Positions 43,320 through 51,383 of a stretch of 64,000 nucleotides of DNA are shown one piece after another. The stretch comes from Phycisphaerae bacterium. GTDB taxonomy: Bacteria > Planctomycetota > Phycisphaerae > Sedimentisphaerales > Anaerobacaceae. Numbering within the stretch: the first letter of the stretch is position 1; each line of letters begins with the position of its first letter. The stretch is from contig JAQTLP010000006.1 of the NCBI GenBank assembly GCA_028714855.1, forward strand, positions 62,001 through 126,000. The letters run 5' to 3'. The notes below the pieces were generated by a model. That model was given only the letters and a program-made list of their open reading frames with translations, was not told the origin of the DNA and ran no database searches. A program made the translations under genes and the position numbers.

Positions 43320-44618
43320 TTAGTCCGCCTTTGGCGGATTAAGCTCTGCGAAAAATGCGTCTATTTTAATCCGTTTTTGCTTACTGGTTGTCATATCCTT
43401 AACCACAAGCTCATTGCTTTTGAATTCGTCGCCGAGAATAATGCTTTTCCTGGCATTTTGGGCCGCGGCTTGTTTGAGTTGCCTGCTCAGACTGGCGGCC
43501 TTGTAAGTGAAATCAGCCGAATAACCTTTTGCCCGCAGTTCTGCTGCTATTTTAACGGCGTCCTGCAGGGTCTGTTCCGGCTCTATGCAGGCGATAAAAT
43601 AATCTATCCCTGTCGGCTTCGGCTTCAACAGTCCCCGTTCTTCGAGCATCAAACCTAATACGCAATCGCCCATACCGAATCCCGTGGCAGGTATCGCCGG
43701 CCCACCGAACTGCTTCAGCAAATCATCGTATCTGCCGCCCCCGCCGATGGCTCGCAGATCGCCTCGCTTGTCATAAATCTCATACACGATGTCCGTGTAA
43801 TATGCCAGCCCTCTGACAATGCCCGGGTCGAATTGGCAATATTCCACAACTCCCATTCGCTTAAGCCAGTCGAACAAAACCGCGATTTTTTCGATGGCCT
43901 CGTTAATTTTGTCGTCCGGCTCGATCATCTTCTTGATGTCCGAGACTGCCTTAATCTCCATAAATTCCTGTATCTTGTCGGCCATCTTGGCGTCCGCAAC
44001 CTTCTTGTTGAGCATTTGCTTGAATTCCCCCGCCGACACCTTGTCTTTTTTGTCAAGCACAGGATACAGCGCATCCAAACGTTTATCAGCTATCCCCATC
44101 TTTTCGAGAATGGCTGACAGCAGTTTCCTGCTGGATATTCTCACCACAATATCCTTTGGCGTTAGCCCAACTTCTCGCAGGTAATCCAAAGCACAGAATA
44201 TCACCTCGGCATCAGCCAGCGCACCCTCTACGCCGATTATGTCAACGTTCCACTGGAAGAATTCACGCAATCTCCCCTTCTGTGGACGCTCCGCCCGAAA
44301 TAGTCTCGGAACAGAAAACCACTTGATAGGCATAGGCAGCGAGCTGATTTTTTGATTTACCATTCGTGCCAGCGTAGGCGTGATTTCAGGCCTCAGTGCC
44401 AAATCTCTGTCGCCCCTGTCTTTGAATGAGAAAAGCTGCTCGATAATCTCGTCGCCGCTTTTTATCTGGTACATCTGCAGGTATTCGAATATCGGCCCGT
44501 CGTATTCCTCGAACCCGTTGCGCAGAGATACCTTCTTCCAGCCGTCGATTATCCAGTTCCGAACGGCCATCTCCTGCGGATAAAAATCCCTTGTTCCTTT
44601 TACCGGCGATATCTGCAT
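43320..44618 (-). CDS. hisS: Histidyl-tRNA synthetase
   Basis: Charges tRNA-His. The 432-residue protein has class II motif 1 (GTRDFYPQEMAVRNWI), motif 2 (PIKWFSVPRLFRAERPQKGR, FFQWNVDIIG), the histidine-specific motifs GLAYYTDIVYEIYD and IGGGGRYDDLLKQFGG, motif 3 (PATGFGMGDCVLGLMLEE), and the C-terminal anticodon domain (KSIILGDEFKSNELVVKDM). The first gene of a run with HYExAFE, rsmD and cca; 73 bases from the divergent pseudouridine synthase gene. Confidence 0.97.
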   Translation of the reverse strand: MQISPVKGTRDFYPQEMAVRNWIIDGWKKVSLRNGFEEYDGPIFEYLQMYQIKSGDEIIEQLFSFKDRGDRDLALRPEITPTLARMVNQKISSLPMPIKWFSVPRLFRAERPQKGRLREFFQWNVDIIGVEGALADAEVIFCALDYLREVGLTPKDIVVRISSRKLLSAILEKMGIADKRLDALYPVLDKKDKVSAGEFKQMLNKKVADAKMADKIQEFMEIKAVSDIKKMIEPDDKINEAIEKIAVLFDWLKRMGVVEYCQFDPGIVRGLAYYTDIVYEIYDKRGDLRAIGGGGRYDDLLKQFGGPAIPATGFGMGDCVLGLMLEERGLLKPKPTGIDYFIACIEPEQTLQDAVKIAAELRAKGYSADFTYKAASLSRQLKQAAAQNARKSIILGDEFKSNELVVKDMTTSKQKRIKIDAFFAELNPPKAD

Positions 44619-44691
44619 GTCAATTCACTATTTTCTATCTACTATTCGCTATTTAATTTATAATGCGTTCTTTTACTGTAAAAGAGGCTAA

Positions 44692-45480
44692 ATGTCAAAG
44701 ACAAAGGTCGAAATAATATATCAGGATGACGATATCCTTGTCGTCAATAAGCCCGCGGGTGTATCGGTTACCAAAGACCGCACCGGCGCTGCCCAACTTA
44801 AGGATATTCTCCCGCCCGCCATCTGCGCTCAATTGCGCCTCGTCCATCGCCTCGACAAAGACACCTCAGGCGTGATGCTCCTGGCTAAAAATGTTGAAGC
44901 GCAGAGCAAATTCTCTGCTTACTTTGAAAAAAGGCTGGTCCAAAAGACTTATTTGGCTATCGTGGCCGGCTTCGTGTCTGACCGGCAAGGCACAATCGAT
45001 GCGCCCTTAATCCGCGACCCCAAAAATACGACCCTTATGTGCATCGCCAAAAAAAAGGGAAAGGAATCGGTCACCAATTGGCGACTGCTCGCCGACTTCG
45101 GCAGAGTCGCCTTACTGGCGGTCCAACCCTTGACCGGCCGAACACATCAAATCCGCGTCCACCTGCCCAGCATCGGCTTACCGCTGGCGATTGACCCGTC
45201 ATATGGCAGCAACATGCCGATATTTCTATCCGAATTCAAATCAGAATATCGGCTGGGCATAAACCAAATCGAAAAACCGCTTATCGAGCGTTTGACTTTG
45301 CACGCATATCAGCTTTTAATTCCAGAGGGGACTGAAAATCGGCCGGATTGTTTCATAGCTAAGCTTGACAAGAAATTCACCGCTTGTCTTAAAATGCTCA
45401 CCAAGTATAACCCCAATGGCCCCAACGCCTTTCTCAAATCCGACGATTTCTCCAAAATCCTTAATGGCGAAGCCCTGTAA
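44692..45480 (+). CDS. RluA-family RNA pseudouridine synthase
   Basis: A 262-residue cytoplasmic enzyme that isomerises uridine to pseudouridine in rRNA or tRNA. The catalytic motif is LRLVHRLDKDTSGVMLLAKN (Asp in RLDKDTSG), followed by KTYLAIVAGFV and LTGRTHQIRVHLPSIGLPL. There is no S4 domain at the N-terminus, so it is short like RluA/TruC types. The target nucleotide cannot be told. Its stop codon is already inside repeat A copy 3, which begins in the last codons. Confidence 0.93.
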   Translation: MSKTKVEIIYQDDDILVVNKPAGVSVTKDRTGAAQLKDILPPAICAQLRLVHRLDKDTSGVMLLAKNVEAQSKFSAYFEKRLVQKTYLAIVAGFVSDRQGTIDAPLIRDPKNTTLMCIAKKKGKESVTNWRLLADFGRVALLAVQPLTGRTHQIRVHLPSIGLPLAIDPSYGSNMPIFLSEFKSEYRLGINQIEKPLIERLTLHAYQLLIPEGTENRPDCFIAKLDKKFTACLKMLTKYNPNGPNAFLKSDDFSKILNGEAL

Positions 45481-45624
45481 AATTGGCTTCGTTTGGGTTC
45501 GTTTTTGATAGTTCATAGTTCGTTGTTCATTGTTCGTAGTTATTGTCATTACTGATGTTATAGCAATTTTTGGCATTTCGGAAATTGGGTTCGTTTTGCA
45601 TAATTTATTCATTTTGATTGATTT
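45477..45624 (+). repeat. Dispersed repeat A, copy 3
   Basis: Starts at the stop codon of the RluA-type gene with AAATTGGCTTCGTTTGGGTT and runs through TAGTTCATAGTTCGTTGTTC and AAATTGGGTTCGTTTTGCAT to TTTGATTGATTTTTTCG. The minus strand is open over this copy, which is why a spurious 98-codon frame exists there. Confidence 0.85.
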
Positions 45625-45750
45625 TTTCGCTATAAACAGACAATCTCCGCTGCCGAAATATCAGCCACAGAGAAAAAAAGAGAAGTAAATTATAAACAGT
45701 ATTAATTGGTTATTGGTAACCGCTCATTAGTAATTCCTTTCAAGTAGACT

Positions 45751-45908
45751 GCCTCTATACAATTGGACGAACTTGCGCGAATGATGCGAAAAATCGGTTT
45801 CGCCTGGGGCGGATAAATCTCGTAACTCTATAAAAGGAAAGAAGTAAAAAAATTTTCGATTTTACTGTTTTTGGTGTGCAGGTAGCTACGCTTTTGATTG
45901 ATTTTTTT
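45751..45908 (+). repeat. Dispersed repeat B, copy 3
   Basis: Contains ACAATTGGACGAACTTGCGC, GAATGATGCGAAAAATCGG, CGGATAAATCTCGTAACTC and GGTGTGCAGGTAGCTACGCT, ending TTTTGATTGATTTTTTTAA. It shares the CGGATAAATCTCGTAACTC part with copy 2 and the GCGAATGATGCGAAAAA part with copy 1. Confidence 0.75.
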
Positions 45909-45983
45909 AACCCATCTATGGTAAAACCTATCACCTACTTCCTGCCTTGATTTTTGCACCCCAAATTTGTCTCCCGAAAATCC

Positions 45984-46013
45984 TTGACAATCCAGATGGG
46001 TAAGTGGTAAAAT
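45984..46013 (+). promoter_or_regulatory. Promoter of the His/Cys-rich peptide gene
   Basis: TTGACA (45984-45989), 18-base spacer, TAAAAT (46008-46013). The 178 bases to the ATG form a leader with a 6-bp inverted repeat whose loop carries an unused AGGAGG. Confidence 0.55.
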
Positions 46014-46112
46014 GCTATTTATGTAAGTTCGCTGTTGTGCGGGCTTATAAAAGGAGAAGAGATCGGATCATTGTAGTAAGAGGAGGATTTTCATACTACG
46101 GCAAAATTGCAA

Positions 46113-46145
46113 TGGCTTGGTTGCGTGACCAAGCGTTTAATATGG
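46113..46145. repeat. Short repeat E, copy 1
   Basis: GGCTTGGTTGCGTGACCAAG followed by CGTTTAATATGGG, matched at 46382-46414 by GGCTTGGCTGCGCAGCCAAA followed by CGCTTAATATGG. In copy 2 the centre is a perfect 16-base palindrome. Confidence 0.65.
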
Positions 46146-46191
46146 GAAATACCAAATAATAACCGTATGGGAACATAACAGGAGGACACTT

Positions 46192-46338
46192 ATGAAAAAG
46201 ATTTTATTACTTATCCTTTTAGTACTTTCTTTATTCATTACTAGCAGCTGCTGCTGCCACAGGCACCATAGACGCTGCGGGCACCACCACCACCACTACC
46301 ACAATGAATGCAATGAATGCCATGAGGTAACTCGCTGA
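46192..46338 (+). CDS. 48-residue His/Cys-rich secreted peptide
   Basis: A very short gene with an exact AGGAGG 6 bases before its ATG and a promoter further upstream. Residues 1-19 (MKKILLLILLVLSLFITSS) are a signal peptide; the rest is C-C-C-H-R-H-H-R-R-C-G, five His in a row, then Y-H-N-E-C-N-E-C-H-E-V-T-R. Of 29 mature residues, 10 are His and 6 are Cys, a clear metal-binding composition (Cu, Zn or Ni). The three Cys at the end of the signal could carry a lipid, but the lipobox is weak. No family is recognised. Confidence 0.7.
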   Translation: MKKILLLILLVLSLFITSSCCCHRHHRRCGHHHHHYHNECNECHEVTR

Positions 46339-46381
46339 GAAGTACGCTGGTAGCAGATTTTGATATTATTGCGGAATTAGC

Positions 46382-46414
46382 AGGCTTGGCTGCGCAGCCA
46401 AACGCTTAATATGG
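46382..46414. repeat. Short repeat E, copy 2
   Basis: Matches 46113-46145; contains the perfect palindrome TTGGCTGCGCAGCCAA. Its last bases provide the ATG of the following small frame. Confidence 0.65.
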
Positions 46415-46569
46415 TAGATCTAAGATTTAGCAGTCTTATCCTGTTTACTGCTCTCGCAAATGTTCTTACGCCTGTTCTCGCCAAGGGCACGTATATCTAC
46501 CTGAGCGGCGGTGGACTGGGGCTCATTATTGTCATCGTGCTGGTGTGCTCGTGTTTCGCCGCCAGATGA
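46411..46569 (+). CDS. Possible small membrane protein
   Basis: An open frame of 52 codons: a likely signal peptide (SSLILFTALANVLTPVLA) followed by KGTYIYLSGGGLGLIIVIVL, a glycine-rich membrane helix. The composition is protein-like, but there is no ribosome site and its ATG is part of repeat E copy 2, which also carries an ATG in copy 1. It may be real, or a chance frame. Low confidence. Confidence 0.35.
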   Translation: MVDLRFSSLILFTALANVLTPVLAKGTYIYLSGGGLGLIIVIVLVCSCFAAR

Positions 46570-46915
46570 AGCGGCTTATGGCGTTTTAAGACGCATAGCG
46601 GCAAGATCTCGTCGGATATAGATGAGCCTTCGGGCGGCGCCATCGAAGCGTTGCTGAATCTCGCACCACCCATGGCGTAAATCTGGGGACACCATACTTA
46701 TTTTTTCCGAAATCCGCAATTTGAACTACCCGCATCTCCCGGCCTTAAGTTTCTGTTAAATTATCTATAAATCTTCCTCAAGACCATGTCAACTCTCAAA
46801 AACCCGTCTGCATCTGGAACCCAAGTCCAATTTTTACAACAAAAAAACCAGTGTATTGACTATTGCAACTTATATTTATAAACTACAGCCCAATATAATC
46901 TTAAGGACTGAACAA
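46570..46915. other. Gene-free stretch before hom
   Basis: No gene seen in 346 bases. Contains CTGGGGACACCATACTTATT (46684-46703), a phrase I associate with the flanks of small REP-type transposase genes, though no transposase is present, and the hom promoter at 46856-46884. Confidence 0.5.
46856..46884 (+). promoter_or_regulatory. Promoter of the hom operon
   Basis: TTGACT (46856-46861), 17-base spacer, TAAACT (46879-46884), 31 bases before the hom ATG at 46916. Confidence 0.55.
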
Positions 46916-48238
46916 ATGAGCGAACAGGTTATAAAAATCGGGCTTGTCGGATTCGGCACAATCGGGGCCGGGGTGGCAAAGCTGTTACTTAAAGACGGCG
47001 GTTCTATCGCGGCCAAGACCGGCCTGCGCCTAAAGCTGGCCTGCGTGGTCGATACCGACACTAAATCGGCCCGGCCGGTGAAGCTGCCTAAAGCTATTCT
47101 AACCAACGACTTAGATAAACTCCTGAAAGACGACTCTATAAAGATAGGCATCGAATTAGTCGGCGGAACGAAAGCCGCCAAGCAAATCCAGCTTAAGATG
47201 CTTCGGGCCGGTAAAGACGTCGTTACCGCCAATAAAGCATTGCTGGCCGAATATGGCAACGAGCTTTATAAAGTCGCCCGTGAAAATAATCGCTGTATCG
47301 CCTTCGAAGCAAGCTGCGCGGGAGGGATACCGATTATATCCGGCTTGAGGACTGGACTGGCCGCGAATAATATTATGGCCATCTACGGCATCGTCAACGG
47401 GACGTGCAACTATATCCTCTCCAATATGACCAGCAAAGACGAAGACTTTTCCGAGGCACTGAAACAGGCGCAGAAGTTAGGTTACGCGGAGGCTGACCCC
47501 TCCTTAGACCTCTGCGGCGGCGACAGCGCTCACAAGTTAGCTATTCTGGCTTCGATTGCATTCGGGTGCGAAATCTCGCTCGACGATATATCCGTCGAGG
47601 GCATCGAAGAAATTTCGAAGGACGACATCCGCTACGGCGGCGAAATGGGATATGTACTGAAACTACTGGCAATCGGACAAAAAGACAAGGCCGGCAGGAT
47701 ATCACTGCGGGTGCACCCGTCTTTTATCGCCAAAGACAATTCTCTTGCGCGCGTCGGCGGCCCATTTAACGCCATTAGTATATTCGGCAGCGCGGTAGGA
47801 CAAGTAATGTATTACGGCCGAGGGGCTGGAATGATGCCCACCGCCAGCGCAGTCGTCGCCGACGTTATCGATGTCGCTCTGGGCAATTCCGCTACCACTT
47901 TTGACCATCTGCACCTGAAGCCTCGGAGCGAAACGAAGCGGTTAATCGAGAAAATCGGTAACCTCGTCAGCAGATTCTACATTCGACTGATGGTCAGGGA
48001 CCAGGCCGGCGTATTCGCACAAATCGGCAAGGTTCTTGCCGTAAATTCCATAAGCATATCCGGTATCCTGCAACACGAAGGTCACGGCCCCGACAACACT
48101 ATTCCCGTGGTTATTACCACCCACCCGACGCAACAAAGCAAGGTGAGCACAGCCATCAGAGGGCTGGATAAACTCAATACCGTTTGCAGCAAACCGGTGT
48201 GCATCCAGATAGTCGATATCCCGGAGGACAAGGATTGA
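46916..48238 (+). CDS. hom: Homoserine dehydrogenase
   Basis: Reduces aspartate semialdehyde to homoserine, the branch to threonine and methionine. The 440-residue protein has the NAD(P) fold GLVGFGTIGAGVAKLL, the KDVVTANKALLAEYG segment, the substrate motif FEASCAGGIPIISGLR and GTCNYILSNM, and a C-terminal ACT domain (RLMVRDQAGVFAQIGKVLA) for feedback by an amino acid, probably threonine. The ATG at 46916 is preferred; the frame extends to 46856. It overlaps the next gene by 4 bases. Confidence 0.96.
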   Translation: MSEQVIKIGLVGFGTIGAGVAKLLLKDGGSIAAKTGLRLKLACVVDTDTKSARPVKLPKAILTNDLDKLLKDDSIKIGIELVGGTKAAKQIQLKMLRAGKDVVTANKALLAEYGNELYKVARENNRCIAFEASCAGGIPIISGLRTGLAANNIMAIYGIVNGTCNYILSNMTSKDEDFSEALKQAQKLGYAEADPSLDLCGGDSAHKLAILASIAFGCEISLDDISVEGIEEISKDDIRYGGEMGYVLKLLAIGQKDKAGRISLRVHPSFIAKDNSLARVGGPFNAISIFGSAVGQVMYYGRGAGMMPTASAVVADVIDVALGNSATTFDHLHLKPRSETKRLIEKIGNLVSRFYIRLMVRDQAGVFAQIGKVLAVNSISISGILQHEGHGPDNTIPVVITTHPTQQSKVSTAIRGLDKLNTVCSKPVCIQIVDIPEDKD

Positions 48239-49425
48239 AGGCCAAATACGTCATAATAGTTCCTGACGGCGCTGCGGATGAACCCCTGGAGGAGTTTGGA
48301 GGAGAGACTGTCCTCCAGGCGGCCGAAACGCCCAATATGGATAAAATCAGCATGCAGGGCAGATTAGGGCTTGTCCGGACGATTCCGCCCGGTCTCGAAC
48401 CCGGCAGCGACGTTGCGCAAATGAGCCTGCTCGGCTATGAACCGCTGGAGTTTTATACCGGCCGGGCGCCGATAGAGGCGGTGGCGCGCAATATTCAGCT
48501 ATCTCCTAATGATTGGGTCTTCCGGTGCAATCTTGTTACTTTTAGCGACGGCAAAATGGAAGACCACAGCGCGGGACATATCTCCACTGAAGAAGGCAGC
48601 AAGCTGATAAATGACTTAAACGAACAGTTAAGCGGAGAGAGCTTTCGCTTTTATCCTGGCGTAAGCTACCGGCACCTGCTGGTTTTCAAGGACGCCGATT
48701 TCGACGTTAAGACGTATCCGCCACACGACTATATAGGGACGGCGGTAGAGAAGATTTTGCCGAGAGGCAAGGGCGCCGAAATTCTTATCGATTTGATTGG
48801 CCGTTCGCAGCAGCTTTTTATCAATCACGACATCAACAAAATCAAAAAGGACCTCGGCGAAAATCAGGTAAGCTCCATCTGGCTTTGGGGACAGGGAAAA
48901 AGGGCCCGAATGGAAAGTTTCGAAAAGCGATTCGGACTCAAAGGGGCCGCCATCACCGCCGTCGACCTTGCAAGAGGTCTGTCAATGCTCATCGGCTTCG
49001 ATTTGATAAACGTGCCGGGCGCTACCGGATTTGTCGATACGAATTATCAGGGCAAGGCATCGGCTGCGATAGAGGCGCTCAATAAGTACGACATTGTTTT
49101 TATCCATATAGAAGCCCCCGATGAGGCATCCCACAACGGCAGCATTGAGCTGAAGAAAAAAGCCATCGAGCAGATTGATAAATATATTGTCGGACCTGTC
49201 CTCGATGCGCTGCAGGGCTACGAAAAGTGGAGAATACTCGTTTTGCCGGACCACCCCACCCCCGTCATAAAAAGGGCGCACTCGGGCGGGCCTGTCCCAT
49301 TTGCTATGGCAGGGACCGGTGTAAAAGGCATTTTGAACGCAACTTTCAGCGAAGCCAATGCTGCAAAATCGGGAATTAAAATAGAAAACGGCTCCGAATT
49401 GATGGAATATTTCTTAAAAAGTTAG
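48235..49425 (+). CDS. ApgM-like enzyme, probable homoserine kinase
   Basis: A 396-residue member of the archaeal-type cofactor-independent phosphoglycerate mutase family (alkaline phosphatase superfamily): YVIIVPDGAADEPLEEFGG at the start, MSLLGYEPLEFYTGRAPIEA, HIEAPDEASHNGSIELKKKA and LPDHPTPVIKRAHSGGPVPF are metal-site motifs. TIGRFAM names the subgroup TIGR02535 'proposed homoserine kinase' because it lies with threonine genes and no ThrB is there. Here it lies between hom and lysC, overlapping hom by 4 bases (TTGA) with GGAGG upstream of the TTG, so phosphorylation of homoserine is the likely role; phosphoglycerate mutase is the alternative. Confidence 0.85.
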   Translation: MKAKYVIIVPDGAADEPLEEFGGETVLQAAETPNMDKISMQGRLGLVRTIPPGLEPGSDVAQMSLLGYEPLEFYTGRAPIEAVARNIQLSPNDWVFRCNLVTFSDGKMEDHSAGHISTEEGSKLINDLNEQLSGESFRFYPGVSYRHLLVFKDADFDVKTYPPHDYIGTAVEKILPRGKGAEILIDLIGRSQQLFINHDINKIKKDLGENQVSSIWLWGQGKRARMESFEKRFGLKGAAITAVDLARGLSMLIGFDLINVPGATGFVDTNYQGKASAAIEALNKYDIVFIHIEAPDEASHNGSIELKKKAIEQIDKYIVGPVLDALQGYEKWRILVLPDHPTPVIKRAHSGGPVPFAMAGTGVKGILNATFSEANAAKSGIKIENGSELMEYFLKS

Positions 49426-49450
49426 AAGAATTGACAGGAAAAGCTAAGAA

Positions 49451-50686
49451 ATGGCAATACTTGTGCAAAAATTCGGCGGAACTTCGGTTGCTAACGCGGA
49501 GAAAATTCGCCGGGCCGCCAAGAGGGTAATCAATGCGGTAAAAAACGGCTATTCGGTCGTGGTAGTCGCTTCTGCCCGCGGCCAGCAGACAGATGAGCTT
49601 ATCGCCGATGCTCTCGAACTTAATCCGAATCCGCCAAAACGCGAGATGGACCAGCTGCTTAGCACCGGCGAACAGCAATCCGTCTCTCTTTTCGCAATGG
49701 CTCTTGACGCCGCAGGTTATCCGGCCATCAGTTTTACAGGCGGTCAGGTCCAGATGCTGACCGACAATGTCCATACAAAGGCAAGAATAAAAAGCATCGG
49801 GGCCGAGCGGATTAAAAAGCAGCTGGATGAAGGTAAAATAGTTCTTGTCGCCGGCTTTCAAGGCGTAGATAAGGACGGCAACATAACAACGCTCGGCAGA
49901 GGCGGTTCAGACACAACCGCAGTTGCGCTGGCCGCGGCCCTGGGAGCAAAGGAATGCGAAATTTATACCGACGTTGACGGGGTATATACAACCGACCCGC
50001 GGATATTTAAAGAGGCCGTGAAGCTGGAGCAGATTAGTTACGACGAAATACTCGAAATGGCAAGTCTCGGGGCCGGCGTTATGCATTCACGGTCCATCGA
50101 GTTCGGTAAAAAATACAATGTCAAAATTCACGTCAGAAGCAGTTCAGAAGAAAAAGAAGGAACAATAATTATGCACGAAGTACCAGAAATGGAAGGCGTA
50201 GTAGTTACAGGCGCAACTGTTCAGAAAGATATGGCCAAGATAGACCTTGTAAACGTAGACAATAAACCGGGGAATGCTGCAAGAATCTTCGCTTCGCTGG
50301 CGAAGGCCAAAGTAGTAGTCAACGACATTATGCAAACCGAGGTCAGCAGCAAAAAGGCGAACCTGTCGTTTTTAATCAGCATTTCGGATTTGGCCGCCGC
50401 CAAAGAAGCCATTGAGCAAATTAAAAGTGAGATTAATTGCGATAATGTTTTTGTCCGCGATGATATTGCCGAGATTTCCGTGGTCGGCGTCGGCATGCGG
50501 ACTCATTATGGCGTGGCTGAGAAGATGTTCGGAGCTATAGCCAAGGCCAAAATCAATATCGATTCGATTACCACCAGTGAAATCCGCATCAGCTGCGTAG
50601 TGAGTATAAAACAGGCCGATGAAGCCTTAAGGGTCGTCTCTGCCGCCTTTGAGTTGGATAAGCCTTCTAAAGAGCGAACAAAATAA
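49451..50686 (+). CDS. lysC: Aspartate kinase
   Basis: Phosphorylates aspartate, the first step to lysine, threonine and methionine. The 411-residue protein has the kinase signature VQKFGGTSVANAEKI at the start, the middle motif LGRGGSDTTAVALAAALGA, ECEIYTDVDGVYTTDPRIF, and two C-terminal ACT domains (about residues 265-405, GVVVTGATVQKDMAKIDLVN and ISVVGVGMRTHYGVAEKMF), which sense lysine or threonine. It starts 25 bases after the ApgM-like gene. Confidence 0.97.
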   Translation: MAILVQKFGGTSVANAEKIRRAAKRVINAVKNGYSVVVVASARGQQTDELIADALELNPNPPKREMDQLLSTGEQQSVSLFAMALDAAGYPAISFTGGQVQMLTDNVHTKARIKSIGAERIKKQLDEGKIVLVAGFQGVDKDGNITTLGRGGSDTTAVALAAALGAKECEIYTDVDGVYTTDPRIFKEAVKLEQISYDEILEMASLGAGVMHSRSIEFGKKYNVKIHVRSSSEEKEGTIIMHEVPEMEGVVVTGATVQKDMAKIDLVNVDNKPGNAARIFASLAKAKVVVNDIMQTEVSSKKANLSFLISISDLAAAKEAIEQIKSEINCDNVFVRDDIAEISVVGVGMRTHYGVAEKMFGAIAKAKINIDSITTSEIRISCVVSIKQADEALRVVSAAFELDKPSKERTK

Positions 50687-50736
50687 GGATTAGCGAATCC
50701 TTGCTGCCGCCTAAACGAAAGAAACCCGCTTTGGCA

Positions 50737-51360
50737 ATGAGCAAACGCAGGCATTCCGCCATCTTTATCCTCTGCTTGCTGCTGGTAGCAGCATTTGTCT
50801 GGCTCGACCATAGCCCTATTAGACGCAGCCTGCAGGCCCAGCCCGAATCCGGCGAACAAACAAACAGCCGCGATTTTGAAAAATATCACGACAAAACCTT
50901 CACCGTATTAAAAGTTGTCGATGGTGACACCATTGACATAAACATACCTGACGACAAATACAATAACACAAGAATACGGCTGTGGGGAATTGACACGCCT
51001 GAGACCAAAAACACTAAAACAGGCGTTATGTATTTCGGCCCCGAGGCGGCTGATTTTGCCACGAAATCAGCCCTCGGAAAACTGGGCACTGTTTATCTCG
51101 AAGAACGTCGCACCAGAGACAAATACGGCAGGCTGCTTGCTTATGTTAAATTACCTGACGGCAGATTTTTGAATGAGGCACTGCTATCCGAGGGTTTCGC
51201 TTACGCGGATTTGCGCTTTCGCCACAGTCTCTACAACAAATACCAGCAGTTAGAAGCTGCCGCCCGCAGCCAAAAGAGAGGATTATGGAAAAAGGTAACT
51301 CGCGATCAATTACCCGAATGGCTCCAACGAAAGAAACCCAACCTGCTACTAAAAAAATGA
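50737..51360 (+). CDS. Secreted thermonuclease (SNase) family protein
   Basis: A 207-residue protein with an N-terminal membrane/signal segment (SAIFILCLLLVAAFVWLDHS) followed by a staphylococcal-nuclease domain from about residue 50: TVLKVVDGDTIDINIP, IRLWGIDTPETKN, YGRLLAYVKLPDGRFLNEAL and GFAYADLRF. The conserved Asp/Arg/Glu residues of the active site (VVDGDTID, RLWGIDTPE, EERRTRDKYGR) are there. It degrades DNA or RNA outside the cytoplasm, probably for nutrition. ATG 50737 is chosen; a TTG at 50701 is an alternative. Confidence 0.88.
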   Translation: MSKRRHSAIFILCLLLVAAFVWLDHSPIRRSLQAQPESGEQTNSRDFEKYHDKTFTVLKVVDGDTIDINIPDDKYNNTRIRLWGIDTPETKNTKTGVMYFGPEAADFATKSALGKLGTVYLEERRTRDKYGRLLAYVKLPDGRFLNEALLSEGFAYADLRFRHSLYNKYQQLEAAARSQKRGLWKKVTRDQLPEWLQRKKPNLLLKK

Positions 51361-51383
51361 GTCGTGAACCGAACTACGATGTC

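Larger units (their letters stand above)
45625..46191. other. Gene-free stretch with repeat B and a long leader
   Basis: No gene is seen between repeat A copy 3 and the His/Cys-rich gene. It holds an extension of repeat A (TATAAACAGACAATCTCCGC), a C-type repeat (near 45700-45735), repeat B copy 3 (45751-45908), and a promoter (45984-46013) with a 178-base leader for the next gene. In that leader GTAGTA and TACTAC flank an AGAGGAGGATTTTCA loop (46074-46100). Confidence 0.6.

Noticed and set aside
45316-45612. 98-codon minus-strand frame (KTNPISEMPK...)
   Set aside because: It is an artefact of repeat A copy 3 and overlaps the RluA-type gene; such frames recur with each copy of the repeat.
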